Assembly: GCF_028369055.1 (NCBI RefSeq)
Contig: NZ_JAQNCZ010000007.1
Location: 1 to 64,000 of the forward strand
DNA length: 64,000 bases
DNA from: Cognatishimia sp. SS12
GTDB lineage: Bacteria; Pseudomonadota; Alphaproteobacteria; Rhodobacterales; Rhodobacteraceae
Reading direction: 5' to 3'
The notes below the pieces were generated by a model. That model was not told the origin of the DNA, did not search any database, and saw nothing but the letters and a program-made list of their open reading frames with translations. The position numbers were made by a program, and so were the translations under genes. This document shows, in pieces, positions 42,199 through 51,119 of this stretch. Numbering within the stretch: position 1 is the first letter of the stretch; every line of letters starts with the position of its first letter.

Positions 42199-42232
42199 AT
42201 GGCCCGCGCGATTGGATGACCGCGCGGGCCAT
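42199..42232. repeat. Large hairpin between M14 peptidase and sulfatase genes
   Basis: Perfect 12-bp stem ATGGCCCGCGCG / CGCGCGGGCCAT around a 10-base loop. A smaller TCAGCGC / GCGCTGA hairpin precedes it in the same 176-base gap. No T-run follows the stem on either strand, so it is not a standard intrinsic terminator. Confidence 0.6.
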
Positions 42233-42287
42233 CTCGCGCATGGCGCGTTGTGATATAGTTGTAGAATTCTTGAACGAGGACCGCAGT

Positions 42288-43718
42288 ATGAAAGCCCAGA
42301 ACACCATCGTCATCATGGCGGACGAACACCGCCGGGATTTTCTGGGTTGCGCTGGCCACAAGATCGCCAAAACTCCACATCTGGACGCCTTGGCTGCCCG
42401 TGGCACCCGGTTCACCAATGCCTATACCCCCAGCCCAATCTGCGTGCCCGCGCGCTCAGCCTTTGCAACCGGCAAGCTGCCGCACGAAATCGGCGCGTGG
42501 TGCAATGCCTTTGCCTATACCGGCGCGCCAGAAAGCTGGCACCATAAGCTGCGTGATGCGGGGCATCATGTACGCTCGATTGGCAAATTACATTTCCGGG
42601 GCCATGACGGTGATGACAACGGCTTCAGCGTTTCCGAGGTGCCGATGAACATCGTGGGTGGCGTCGGCGATGCGCTTGGACTGCTGCGCGACCGGACCGA
42701 GCCACGCGGTGCGGCGGATAAAATGGCCAAAATGGCAGGGCCGGGCGAAAGCGTCTACACCACCTATGACCGCGAAATTTCCAAACGGGCACAGCGGTTT
42801 ATTCGCGAGGATGCCCCGGCAGAGCAAGACAAACCTTGGGCGCTGTTTGTTTCATTTGTCTGTCCGCACTTTCCGCTGACTGCGCCGCAAGAGTTCTACG
42901 ATCTGTACAATGACGTCGACCTGCCCCTCCCCGGTCAGCGCACAGATGCGGATCGGCCAAACCATCCGTACCTTTCGGATTATAGGCGCACGATTGCCTA
43001 TGATGACCATTTCAAAACCGACGCAGATGTACGCCGCGCCATGCAGGGGTACCTCGGGCTGGTCAGCTTTATTGACGCCCAGGTCGGGGCCATCGTGGCC
43101 GCGCTTGAAGAAACCGGACAGCTTGAAAACACCCGGATCGTTTACACCAGCGACCATGGCGACAATCTTGGCACCCGGGGGCTGTGGGGCAAATCAAATA
43201 TGTACGAAGAAAGCGCCGGCATTCCGCTGATTGTCGCCGGGGCTGATATCGCAGAGGGCGCGGTGCGCGATGAAGCACGATCCCTGATCGATGTATCCCG
43301 CTTTGTGCTGCAGTCCACAGGCCTCAGCGGCGAAGGGTTTGGCTCCCAGGATCTGTTTGGCGACAGCAATGAGCCCGTGTTTTCAGAATATCATGCCACC
43401 GGATCACGCAGTGGCGCCTTCATGCTGCGCCATGGCGACTATAAATATGTGCATTATGCGCTTTACGAACCGCAACTCTTTGACCTGAAAAATGATCCAA
43501 ACGAGCTGACAGATGTGGCCAACGACCCCGCTTATTCTGAAGTGTTGCAGCGGTTGAAAACCATACTCTATGCCAAATTGCACCCCGAGAATGTCCATCA
43601 ACAAGCGATCACGGCGCAGGCTGCGCGCGTCGAGGAACTGGGCGGGGCCCAGGCCATCATTGACCGCGGCGACTTTGGGTTTTCGCCCCCCCCGGGTGTG
43701 GAGGCCACGTTTTCTTGA
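42288..43718 (+). CDS. Cys-type sulfatase, cytoplasmic
   Basis: 476 residues from ATG 42288, with CGAGGA 7 bases upstream. The metal Asp lies in IVIMADEHRRDFLG; the formylglycine motif is CVPAR at Cys52 (SPICVPARSAFATGK); the second metal cluster is TSDHGDNLGTRGLWGKSNM. The shorter length and overall layout resemble choline-sulfatase-like enzymes. There is no signal peptide. Its stop overlaps the start of a fuconolactonase-like gene, and an aldo/keto reductase follows, so a sulfated sugar is a plausible substrate. It requires FGE modification. Confidence 0.9.
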   Translation: MKAQNTIVIMADEHRRDFLGCAGHKIAKTPHLDALAARGTRFTNAYTPSPICVPARSAFATGKLPHEIGAWCNAFAYTGAPESWHHKLRDAGHHVRSIGKLHFRGHDGDDNGFSVSEVPMNIVGGVGDALGLLRDRTEPRGAADKMAKMAGPGESVYTTYDREISKRAQRFIREDAPAEQDKPWALFVSFVCPHFPLTAPQEFYDLYNDVDLPLPGQRTDADRPNHPYLSDYRRTIAYDDHFKTDADVRRAMQGYLGLVSFIDAQVGAIVAALEETGQLENTRIVYTSDHGDNLGTRGLWGKSNMYEESAGIPLIVAGADIAEGAVRDEARSLIDVSRFVLQSTGLSGEGFGSQDLFGDSNEPVFSEYHATGSRSGAFMLRHGDYKYVHYALYEPQLFDLKNDPNELTDVANDPAYSEVLQRLKTILYAKLHPENVHQQAITAQAARVEELGGAQAIIDRGDFGFSPPPGVEATFS

Positions 43719-44650
43719 CGCGCCCGAACCCTGAACATCTGCGCATTCACCCCGCACAGCGGGCCGAATTGTTGGCGCGCGTCGGCCCGATTGTGGATGC
43801 GCATTTTCATCAGTGGGATTTGGCGGCCAACCATTACCCGTGGCTGCAAGAAAGCCCGGTCAAGGCCCATTTTGGCGATTACGCCGCGATCCGCCAAAGC
43901 TATCTGCCTGCGGATTTTGCGGCGGACCACGGCGAGGTCGTGGTGGCGAAACGTGTCCATATCGAAGCGCATTGGCGCGGCTTTGTGGATCCGGCGGGCG
44001 AAACACGTTGGCTGTCAGCCTTGGCAGGCGGACCAGACGCCATTGTTGGCCACGCCGATCTGCTGGCGGAGAACCTTGCCGACGTGCTGGATGCGCATAT
44101 GCAAAGCAGTGAGTTCCGCGGCGTTCGCATGATGACGCAGCGCCCACAGCCCCCCGCTGGACTTGAACTCATTTCGGACCCGCGCTTCCTCGCGGGCCTT
44201 AAGACGCTGGCAGCGCGCGGCCTCAACTTTGATCTGCAAGCGCGGCCTGACATGCTACAGGCCGCGCGCAATATGGCAGAAAACGTCGGCGATCTGCCGA
44301 TTGCGCTGACCCACGCCGGCCTGCCACTAGACCGCAGCAGCGAGGGCATTGAGCTTTGGCAAGAGGGGCTGCGGGACATAGCAAAGGCCCCGAATGTCAT
44401 CTGCAAACTGTCCGGTCTTGCCATGGGCGATTGGCATTGGAGCGTGGCAAGCATGACCGAAATGGTCCGCCGCGTTTTTGATATCTTTGGTCCTGAGCGA
44501 CTCTGCTTTGGGTCAAACTTTCCGGTCGATCGCCTCTTTGCCCGTTACCCTGATCTGCTTGCCGCGCATATTGCGGCGTTGCAGTCTGAAAAGGACGCGG
44601 ATCTCAGGGCTGTTTTCCATGAGACGGCCCACCGCTTCTACCGCCTTTAA
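43715..44650 (+). CDS. Amidohydrolase family 2, L-fuconolactonase-like
   Basis: 311 residues with TTG start overlapping the sulfatase stop (TTGA); a GTG near 43793 is possible but would fall within the first metal motif region. TIM-barrel amidohydrolase (COG3618/PF04909): metal motif VDAHFHQWDL, then LTHAGLPLD, CKLSGLAMGDW and FGSNFPVD. Members hydrolyse sugar lactones (L-fucono-, L-rhamnono-lactone) or 2-pyrone-4,6-dicarboxylate. Placed between a sulfatase and a sugar-dehydrogenase-like reductase, a lactonase role is preferred. Confidence 0.85.
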   Translation: MTRPNPEHLRIHPAQRAELLARVGPIVDAHFHQWDLAANHYPWLQESPVKAHFGDYAAIRQSYLPADFAADHGEVVVAKRVHIEAHWRGFVDPAGETRWLSALAGGPDAIVGHADLLAENLADVLDAHMQSSEFRGVRMMTQRPQPPAGLELISDPRFLAGLKTLAARGLNFDLQARPDMLQAARNMAENVGDLPIALTHAGLPLDRSSEGIELWQEGLRDIAKAPNVICKLSGLAMGDWHWSVASMTEMVRRVFDIFGPERLCFGSNFPVDRLFARYPDLLAAHIAALQSEKDADLRAVFHETAHRFYRL

Positions 44651-44667
44651 CCTTTCTGGAGCCCCCT

Positions 44668-45672
44668 ATGCTGCCCACAAATCCCGTCGGATCAACGGAC
44701 CTGAACGTTACGCAACTGGCGTTTGGCTGTGTCCCGCTTGGCAATTATCCAACCAAATTGAGCGACGCAGAGGCGATGGCGGCACTGGACGAAGCCTTTC
44801 AGCAGGGCATTCGGTATTTTGACGTCGCGCCGCTTTATGGGCACGGCTTGGCAGAGCACCGACTGGGGGCCGCGCTGCGCAACCGTGCGGAACGGGATTT
44901 TGTGACCTCAACCAAAGTCGGGCGGCTGTTGCAACCCGCCAGCCCCGACAGCCTAAGCGCGGACAATGCCGCCGGTATTTTCGAAGATCCCCTGCCCTTT
45001 TCGTTGATCAACAACTATACCTATGACGGTATTATGCGGTCTGTCGAAGACAGCATTCAGCGCCTTGGCATCCCGTCGATCGACATTCTGCACATCCATA
45101 ATATCGACCCGGCCAACCACGATGGCCCGGCGCTTGAAGCAATGTTTTCACAATGCATGTCCGACGGGTATCGCGCGCTGGAACAATTGCGCAGCGAAGG
45201 CACCGTAAAGGCGCTGGGGGTCGGCAACAATTCCCTCACCATGCTGAAAAGATTCAATGCCGAGGGCGATTTTGACTGTTACATGATGGCCGGGCACTAC
45301 CATCTGCTCGATCAGGCCGCTGGGGCAGAATTTCTGGCCACCTGCGCGGCGCAAGGCCGCTCCATTCTGCTGGGCAGCCCCTTTGCCTCGGGCCTCTTGG
45401 TGGCCCCAGAGCCTGCCAAGGCGCTTTATATGTATCAAAAGCCCAGCCCCGAAATCCTGAGCCGGCTTGAAAGCATTCGCGATATTTGCAACAGCCACGG
45501 GGTGTCCATGACCGCCGCGGCGCTGCAATTCCCGCTGCGCCACAAAGCTGTGGCCTCAGTGGTGCCGGGCATGCGCACGGTGGCCGAGGTGCGCGACTGC
45601 GCCACAGCGATCCGGGCTGAGGTGCCTGACGCGCTGTGGTCCGACCTCGCGCAGATCGGAATTCAGACCTAG
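44668..45672 (+). CDS. Aldo/keto reductase, sugar dehydrogenase-like
   Basis: 334 residues. The AKR catalytic residues are Asp52, Tyr57 (FDVAPLYG), Lys83 (STKVG) and His in LHIHN (142/144). The sequence is of the D-threo-aldose/L-fucose 1-dehydrogenase type, which oxidises a sugar to its lactone with NAD(P). Directly downstream of a fuconolactonase-like gene, it would make the lactone which that enzyme opens. CTGGAG lies before the ATG. Other AKR substrates are possible. Confidence 0.88.
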   Translation: MLPTNPVGSTDLNVTQLAFGCVPLGNYPTKLSDAEAMAALDEAFQQGIRYFDVAPLYGHGLAEHRLGAALRNRAERDFVTSTKVGRLLQPASPDSLSADNAAGIFEDPLPFSLINNYTYDGIMRSVEDSIQRLGIPSIDILHIHNIDPANHDGPALEAMFSQCMSDGYRALEQLRSEGTVKALGVGNNSLTMLKRFNAEGDFDCYMMAGHYHLLDQAAGAEFLATCAAQGRSILLGSPFASGLLVAPEPAKALYMYQKPSPEILSRLESIRDICNSHGVSMTAAALQFPLRHKAVASVVPGMRTVAEVRDCATAIRAEVPDALWSDLAQIGIQT

Positions 45673-45777
45673 GCCGTGGCGAATTATCTGGAACAAACTT
45701 GATATTCAGGTAAAATATCGACAAAGTGAAGAGGGGCGCATGACGCCTCTTTTCACACTCAGGCCGCCGCACTTTCT

Positions 45778-46689
45778 ATGATCTCAACCACTGACATTCT
45801 CGCTGCGCTGCATCAAACCGAAAGCGCAGCGCTTGCTGTGATTTCGCTGGTCGATGGGCCGTCTTATCGCCCGCTTGGTGCTATGATGGCGATTGACGCC
45901 GAGGGGCAGACAACGGGCATGCTGTCCTCTGGCTGCATTGAGGCTGACGTTGTGCAGCACGCCCTGCGCGCCTTGGACCGTGGGCAGCCCACCCTTTTGC
46001 GTTATGGAAACGGCTCGCCATTCTTTGACATTCAATTGCCCTGCGGCGGCGGGTTGGAAATTTGCGTTTTGCCACGCCCTGACCAAGCGGTGATCGACCA
46101 TCTGATCCAGTGTCGTGCCCGCCGCGCAACAACGGCCATGTCCATCAACGTGACCGACGGTGCCATTGCACAAAGTGCAAATCACAGCACCTATCGCCAG
46201 GCCGAACGGTTGAATGTGTGTTTTGAACCGCCGCTTCGGTTTCTAGTCTTTGGCAAGGGACCCGAGGCGGTGACCTTTGCATCGTTGCTGGCCGCATCAG
46301 ACTATGATCACCTGCTGGTGTCCAATGATCCCGAAACACTGGCCCAAGCCGCAGAAAACCGGGTCGCAACGGCGCTGTCGCCATCGCTGAACTTTCCTGA
46401 CGGTTTTGCCGTCGATCACCGCACCGCCGTGACGCTGTTTTTTCATGATCATGAGGTTGAGCCGGGCATTTTGGCGCAGGCGCTTGAAACAAAGGCGTTT
46501 TATATCGGCGCGCAAGGCAGCCAACGGGCGCGTGCGGCGCGGGACGCGGCGCTGGTTGCCCAGGGTGTCACCGCGCCGCTGGACCGCCTGCGTGGTCCCA
46601 TTGGTTTGATCCCGTCAACCCGCGATCCGCGCACGCTGTCCGTTTCGGTCCTTGCGGAAATTCTGGCGCTGGCCAACACCCCAGAATAA
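45778..46689 (+). CDS. xdhC: XdhC-family molybdenum cofactor maturation protein
   Basis: 303 residues. The N-terminal XdhC/CoxI domain starts ALAVISLVDGPSYRPLGAMMAI with LSSGCIEADV, where the Cys is conserved. The C-terminal Rossmann-like domain has VFGKGPEAVTFASLL and FYIGAQGSQRARAARDAAL. XdhC binds and sulfurates Moco for xanthine dehydrogenase-type enzymes; the convergent molybdenum hydroxylase operon (47.5-51.1 kb) is the obvious client. It sits 105 bases after the aldo/keto reductase and may have its own promoter. Confidence 0.88.
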   Translation: MISTTDILAALHQTESAALAVISLVDGPSYRPLGAMMAIDAEGQTTGMLSSGCIEADVVQHALRALDRGQPTLLRYGNGSPFFDIQLPCGGGLEICVLPRPDQAVIDHLIQCRARRATTAMSINVTDGAIAQSANHSTYRQAERLNVCFEPPLRFLVFGKGPEAVTFASLLAASDYDHLLVSNDPETLAQAAENRVATALSPSLNFPDGFAVDHRTAVTLFFHDHEVEPGILAQALETKAFYIGAQGSQRARAARDAALVAQGVTAPLDRLRGPIGLIPSTRDPRTLSVSVLAEILALANTPE

Positions 46690-46696
46690 GCGCGCC

Positions 46697-47227
46697 TTAG
46701 GTTTTGGTTCCGCGGATCGGATAATTGTTGTCGGGATTGCGCACAAACTTGATCCCTTTCATGAGCCAGGTCAGGTCCGGGCGCATAAATGGATTATTGG
46801 CCAGATCGACAATCTGAATGACGCCGTTTTGATCGATGACAAACAAGCCGGGTTCAGAAAACGGCGCATCGGTTTCCTGCAAGGAACGCGGGTCAGAGAT
46901 ATAAAGACCCAGCTCTTTCATTTGCGCAACGCTCAGGTCATGCCCAATGGTAAAGTTGGGTTTCACCTTCTCAAGTTGGATGGCGGCTTTTTCCTCGGTG
47001 TCCGCAGACACGGCAACGACCTCTACACCCAGCGCGCCAAGATCGTCGACCAAGGCTTTCATGTCCTGCAAATACAGCGTGCACACACCACAATGTTTGC
47101 CACGATAAACAATGATCAACCGCCAGTCATAGCCCGTTGTCGGGCGATTAAGCGTCAGCGCGCCGCCGCCAAACTGCGGCACGGAAATATCTGGCAAAGT
47201 TGAACCAGGGACGAGCTTATGGGTCAT
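46697..47227 (-). CDS. Peroxiredoxin-like (AhpC/TSA) protein
   Basis: 176 residues of thioredoxin fold. VYRGKHCGVCTLYL (Cys46, Cys49) gives a CxxC active site, followed by VVAVSADTEEKA and FVIDQNGVI, typical of redoxin/AhpC-TSA proteins. It is the last gene of the molybdenum hydroxylase operon, 59 bases after moaD-like. It may remove peroxide formed by the hydroxylase or keep thiols reduced during cofactor sulfuration (inference). Confidence 0.85.
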   Translation of the reverse strand: MTHKLVPGSTLPDISVPQFGGGALTLNRPTTGYDWRLIIVYRGKHCGVCTLYLQDMKALVDDLGALGVEVVAVSADTEEKAAIQLEKVKPNFTIGHDLSVAQMKELGLYISDPRSLQETDAPFSEPGLFVIDQNGVIQIVDLANNPFMRPDLTWLMKGIKFVRNPDNNYPIRGTKT

Positions 47228-47286
47228 CGGAACCTCCTCAGGTCAATGTTGGTTTGCATATGCGAATGTCAGAGGGTGCCCTGCGC

Positions 47287-47532
47287 TCAGCCGCCCCGGA
47301 TTTTCTGCATCAGAACAATTTCATTCTCGGGGCCCACAGGTTCGATCAGACTGTCGGCAAATATCTCGCCATCAATCGCAACCGATACCCCTTCGTCCAA
47401 GATGGGTTTCAGCCCCGGATAGGCATCAGAGAGCGCCTGAAGCAACTCTCTGATGTTTTTTGCGTCGACTTCAACCGTGCGTTCGCCGCCGGTGAAGGCC
47501 CGCAATCCTGCCCAGAGCTCAACTTTAACCAT
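47287..47532 (-). CDS. MoaD/ThiS-like sulfur carrier
   Basis: 81 residues of ubiquitin-like fold ending in the diagnostic Gly-Gly (IRGG), with VELWAGLRAFTGG at the start as in MoaD. In MoaD the C-terminal thiocarboxylate donates dithiolene sulfur to molybdopterin. It overlaps the end of the hydroxylase large-subunit gene by 8 bases, so it is made with the enzyme. This may be a dedicated copy for Moco supply, or a carrier for another sulfur transfer. Confidence 0.88.
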   Translation of the reverse strand: MVKVELWAGLRAFTGGERTVEVDAKNIRELLQALSDAYPGLKPILDEGVSVAIDGEIFADSLIEPVGPENEIVLMQKIRGG

Positions 47533-49780
47533 TGGCCTTTTGCTTCTCCAAAATCCCTTTCAGAACGCGAGGCGGTGACATTGGCAGATCGGTTTGACGC
47601 ACACCTGTCGCGTTTGACACCGCGTTGGCCACTGCGCCAAGCGGCGGCACGATCGAGGTTTCCCCAACCCCGCGCACACCAAACGGATGGCCCGGATTGG
47701 GCACCTCGATGATCACACAGTCAATCATCGGCAGATCTGAGGCCACCGGCACCCGGTAATCCAGGAAGACAGTGTTCTGAAGCCGCCCGTCTTTGCCATA
47801 GACATATTCTTCGTTCAGCGCCCAGCCGATGCCCTGCACCGCGCCGCCCTGCATTTGCCCTTCGACATAGTCAGGGTGGATCGCCTTGCCAGCATCCATC
47901 ACAACGGTATAGCGCAGAACCGTGGTTTTGCCGGTTTCAGGGTCCACTTCAACATCGACAAGATGGGTGGCAAACCCCGGTCCCGCCGTGTTGGGCGAGG
48001 CCTCAAAATGGCCATTGATCGGCCCACCGGTTTTGGTCATTTCAGAGGCAATCGCCTTCAGCGGCAGCGGCTCAAAATCCCCGGCGTTCGGGCCGGACGG
48101 TTTGGCATAGCCATCTTCCCAGCTCACGGCCTCTTCGTCGATACCCCACTTGAGCGCCGCGCGTTTGCACATCTCTTTCACCGCGCTGCGGCAGGCCTCA
48201 ATCGTGGCGAGGCCCACGGCATAGGTCACGCGCGAGCCATGCGTATTGTCGTTATAGCCCAAGGATGCGGTGTCAGCGACGGTGACGCGAATATCCTCAT
48301 AAGGAATCCCCAGTACCTCAGCCGCCATCAACGCCATCGACGCGCGCGAGCCGCCAATATCCGGCGTGCCAATCGACAGGGCCACGGAGCCGTCCTCTGA
48401 AAGCGCCATGGACACCGAGGTCGAGCCGCCAAAGTTGAACCAGAAGCCACAGGCCACGCCGCGCCCCTGATTTTCTTTCAGCGGAATACTGTAATGCGGG
48501 TGCGCCTTGGCGGCCTCTAGTGTTTCAATCAGGCCAATGCGCTTAAAGGTCGGGCCATGCACACCGCGGGTGCCTTCCTTGGCGGCGTTTTTCAGCCGCA
48601 GCTCGATCGGGTCGATCCCCAGCTCTTGCGCCATTTCATCGAGCACTTGCTCAGAGGCAAACACCCCCATCGGGGCACCCGGCGCACGGAATGCGGCCTG
48701 TTTGGGACGGTTGGTCATAACCGACAGGCCGACCATCTCGGCGTGCTCGATATCATAAGGCGCAAAAGTCACCTGCGCCGGCGATTCAGACGGCGCGCTT
48801 GGAAAGGCCCCGCCCTGCAAGCGGTAGGTCGCCTGCGCGGCGGTAATGGTGCCGTCTTTCTTCATTCCGACTTTGACAGTTGACCACGACGACGACGCAG
48901 GCCCGGTCGCGCGCAGCACCTCTGAGCGTGTCATAACCATTTTGACCGGACGGTTCGCCTTGCGCGACAAGGCCAGCGCCACCGGGTCGATGAACACCGT
49001 GGTTTTGGCCCCAAAGCCGCCGCCAATTTCAGAGGCGGTCACGCGCAGCTGACTGGTTTCCATGCCCAGAAGCGCGGCGCAGATGCGCTGCACATTATAA
49101 TGGCCTTGGGTTGTGCACCAAAGTTCACCTTTGCCATCCGCTGTCATATGCGCCAGGCAGGCATGCGGCTCAATATAACCCTGGTGCGCTGCCTCGGTCG
49201 TGAAATCACGCTCTACGATCAGGTCGGCTTCGGCAAAGCCGACGTCCACATCCCCTTTGCCGCATTCAAAACGGCGGGTGATGTTCTTGTGATGATCCGG
49301 CGGCACATTGGCTTCGATAGAGCTTTCGCGAATGATCGGTGCGCCCTCTGATATCGCCTCTTTGATATCGGTGACATGGGGCAGAATTTCATATTCCACC
49401 TCAACCAACTTCACCGCATCCCGCGCGATCAGGTTAGATGTTGCCGCAATCGCCGCAATGGCATGCCCATCATAAAGCGCGGTCTTATCCGCCATGATGT
49501 TTTCAAGAATGTTCCAGTTTTCACCAGTAAGCCCGGTTGCGAAATCCGCGCGTGTCACCACCGCCTTGACGCCGTCGAGCGCTTCGGCCTTTGAGGTGTC
49601 AATCTTAATGATCCGCGCGTGCGCATGCGGGGAACGTACAATCGCCCCATGCAGCATCCCGGCCTTATAAGTATCCGCCCCGTAAAGCGCGTGCCCCGTG
49701 ACCTTATCGACCCCATCCTGGCGCTTGGGCCGCGTCCCGATATATTTGAACTGTTTTTCAGTCTGTGTATCAAACGCCAT
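47525..49780 (-). CDS. Xanthine dehydrogenase-family molybdopterin-binding subunit
   Basis: 751 residues. The N-terminal aldehyde oxidase/xanthine dehydrogenase a/b hammerhead domain (from GHALYGADTYKAGMLHGAIVRS) is followed by the Moco-binding domain with TASEIGGGFGAKT, AFRAPGAPMGVF and the C-terminal catalytic Glu in GVRGVGETSIVPPLGA. It hydroxylates a heterocycle, aldehyde or CoA-linked aromatic using water. It forms a CoxMSL-type heterotrimer with the two genes upstream. The substrate is unknown; neither a purine set nor a CO-dehydrogenase AYxCSFR loop was seen. Confidence 0.93.
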   Translation of the reverse strand: MAFDTQTEKQFKYIGTRPKRQDGVDKVTGHALYGADTYKAGMLHGAIVRSPHAHARIIKIDTSKAEALDGVKAVVTRADFATGLTGENWNILENIMADKTALYDGHAIAAIAATSNLIARDAVKLVEVEYEILPHVTDIKEAISEGAPIIRESSIEANVPPDHHKNITRRFECGKGDVDVGFAEADLIVERDFTTEAAHQGYIEPHACLAHMTADGKGELWCTTQGHYNVQRICAALLGMETSQLRVTASEIGGGFGAKTTVFIDPVALALSRKANRPVKMVMTRSEVLRATGPASSSWSTVKVGMKKDGTITAAQATYRLQGGAFPSAPSESPAQVTFAPYDIEHAEMVGLSVMTNRPKQAAFRAPGAPMGVFASEQVLDEMAQELGIDPIELRLKNAAKEGTRGVHGPTFKRIGLIETLEAAKAHPHYSIPLKENQGRGVACGFWFNFGGSTSVSMALSEDGSVALSIGTPDIGGSRASMALMAAEVLGIPYEDIRVTVADTASLGYNDNTHGSRVTYAVGLATIEACRSAVKEMCKRAALKWGIDEEAVSWEDGYAKPSGPNAGDFEPLPLKAIASEMTKTGGPINGHFEASPNTAGPGFATHLVDVEVDPETGKTTVLRYTVVMDAGKAIHPDYVEGQMQGGAVQGIGWALNEEYVYGKDGRLQNTVFLDYRVPVASDLPMIDCVIIEVPNPGHPFGVRGVGETSIVPPLGAVANAVSNATGVRQTDLPMSPPRVLKGILEKQKANG

Positions 49781-50259
49781 CAGCCTGCCTTTCGTAGGTC
49801 TTCAGCCGCGGCCTGAACCGCGCGAACAATTTTGTCATACCCGGTGCAGCGGCACAGGTTGCCAGCCAGCCAATACCGAATTTCGGTTTCCGTCGGGTTG
49901 GTGTTCTTTTCCAAAAGATTTTTGGCCGCGACCAGAATGCCGGGTGTGCAGATCCCGCATTGCAATGCCGCGTGCTCAATGATCTTTTCTTGCAGCACGT
50001 GCAGATTTGGCCCCTCTGCAATGCCTTCCACGGTTTCGATTTTCTTGCCTTCGGCCTCAACGCCAAGCACGAGGCAGGAGCAGACCAGCCGCCCATCCAC
50101 CGTGACAGAGCAGGCCCCGCAGTCGCCGGTGCCACAACCCTCTTTTGATCCGGTGAGGCCAATGCGGTCGCGCAACACATCCAAAAGCGTTTCGCGCGGG
50201 TCACATACAAATTGAACGGGATCTCCGTTTACGGTTGTTGATACTGCTTGGTTGCTCAA
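49780..50259 (-). CDS. 2Fe-2S subunit of molybdenum hydroxylase
   Basis: 159 residues. The plant-type [2Fe-2S] site is Cys42, Cys47, Cys50 and Cys62 (GCGTGDCGAC). The second cluster uses Cys101, Cys104 (CGICTPG), Cys136 and Cys138 (CRCTGYD). It is the CoxS/HcrC-type electron-transfer subunit. It overlaps the large-subunit start by one base and the FAD-subunit end by four. Confidence 0.95.
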   Translation of the reverse strand: MSNQAVSTTVNGDPVQFVCDPRETLLDVLRDRIGLTGSKEGCGTGDCGACSVTVDGRLVCSCLVLGVEAEGKKIETVEGIAEGPNLHVLQEKIIEHAALQCGICTPGILVAAKNLLEKNTNPTETEIRYWLAGNLCRCTGYDKIVRAVQAAAEDLRKAG

Positions 50260-51119
50260 TGTGCTGTCCTCGCTCGGTCATAGGCGGTTTGCGCCACACG
50301 TTTGGCGAGCACGCCCGCCACATGTACGCGAAATTCAATCGTGCCACGTTTGTCGTCAATCGGCTGGCAGGCCGCGCGCACCGCTTCGGCCAGTTTGTCT
50401 TTGGCCGCGTCGTCCAGCGTGGTGCCGATGATCGCTTTGGCAGCGTCAGGCACGATACGGATTGTTGGCGCAACGGCCCCCATAACAACGGTGGCCTCAA
50501 CGATCTTGTCACCATCCAGACGCAAATTGACGGCGCAGCCGACCACGGCGATGTCCATTTCCGTGCGCGGAATGAACCGTTCATAGGCATCCGCTGCGTT
50601 TTGCCCACGGGGTGGTATGTGAATATTGGTAATGACCTCATGGGCTGCCAAACTGGTCTTGCCCGGCCCGGTTGGCACATCAGCCACGGCCAATTGACGG
50701 GTGCCGTTTTTGCCCTCAACAGTCACAACCGCCCCCGTCGCCATCAAGGCGGGCACGCTATCGGCTGCGGGCGAGCCATTGCAGAGATTCCCCACCAGCG
50801 TCGCCCGGCCCTGCACCTGTGTAGACCCGATGAGATCCATCGCCTCCACGAGACCAGGCCATTCTTTGCCCAATGTCGGATGCTCGGTCATTTCAGCACC
50901 GGAGACGGCCACGCCGATATCCCAGCTGCCATCCTCATTGCGTGTGATGTCTTTCACCCCTGCAATGGCTTTCATATCCACCAGCGTATCGGGCGTGACA
51001 ATATCCAGGCGTAATTGCACAAGAACGTCCGTGCCCCCCGCAAGGAACCGCGTGACACCTTCGGCCCCCTCGGCCAAAGCGACAGCTTCTTTGAAGCTTG
51101 TTGGTTTGTGATACTTCAT
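50256..51119 (-). CDS. FAD-binding subunit of molybdenum hydroxylase
   Basis: 287 residues, CoxM/HcrB-type. The FAD-diphosphate loop is RFLAGGTDVLVQLR (residues 24-37) and the second FAD motif is ATLVGNLCNGSPAADSVPAL. It passes electrons from the 2Fe-2S subunit to an acceptor, probably NAD. It is the first gene of the hydroxylase operon, with the predicted GntR operator 134 bases or more upstream. Confidence 0.93.
   Translation of the reverse strand: MKYHKPTSFKEAVALAEGAEGVTRFLAGGTDVLVQLRLDIVTPDTLVDMKAIAGVKDITRNEDGSWDIGVAVSGAEMTEHPTLGKEWPGLVEAMDLIGSTQVQGRATLVGNLCNGSPAADSVPALMATGAVVTVEGKNGTRQLAVADVPTGPGKTSLAAHEVITNIHIPPRGQNAADAYERFIPRTEMDIAVVGCAVNLRLDGDKIVEATVVMGAVAPTIRIVPDAAKAIIGTTLDDAAKDKLAEAVRAACQPIDDKRGTIEFRVHVAGVLAKRVAQTAYDRARTAH

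Noticed and set aside
42199..42232. Intrinsic terminator
   Set aside because: The stem is excellent but no T-run follows on either strand, so it is listed only as a hairpin.
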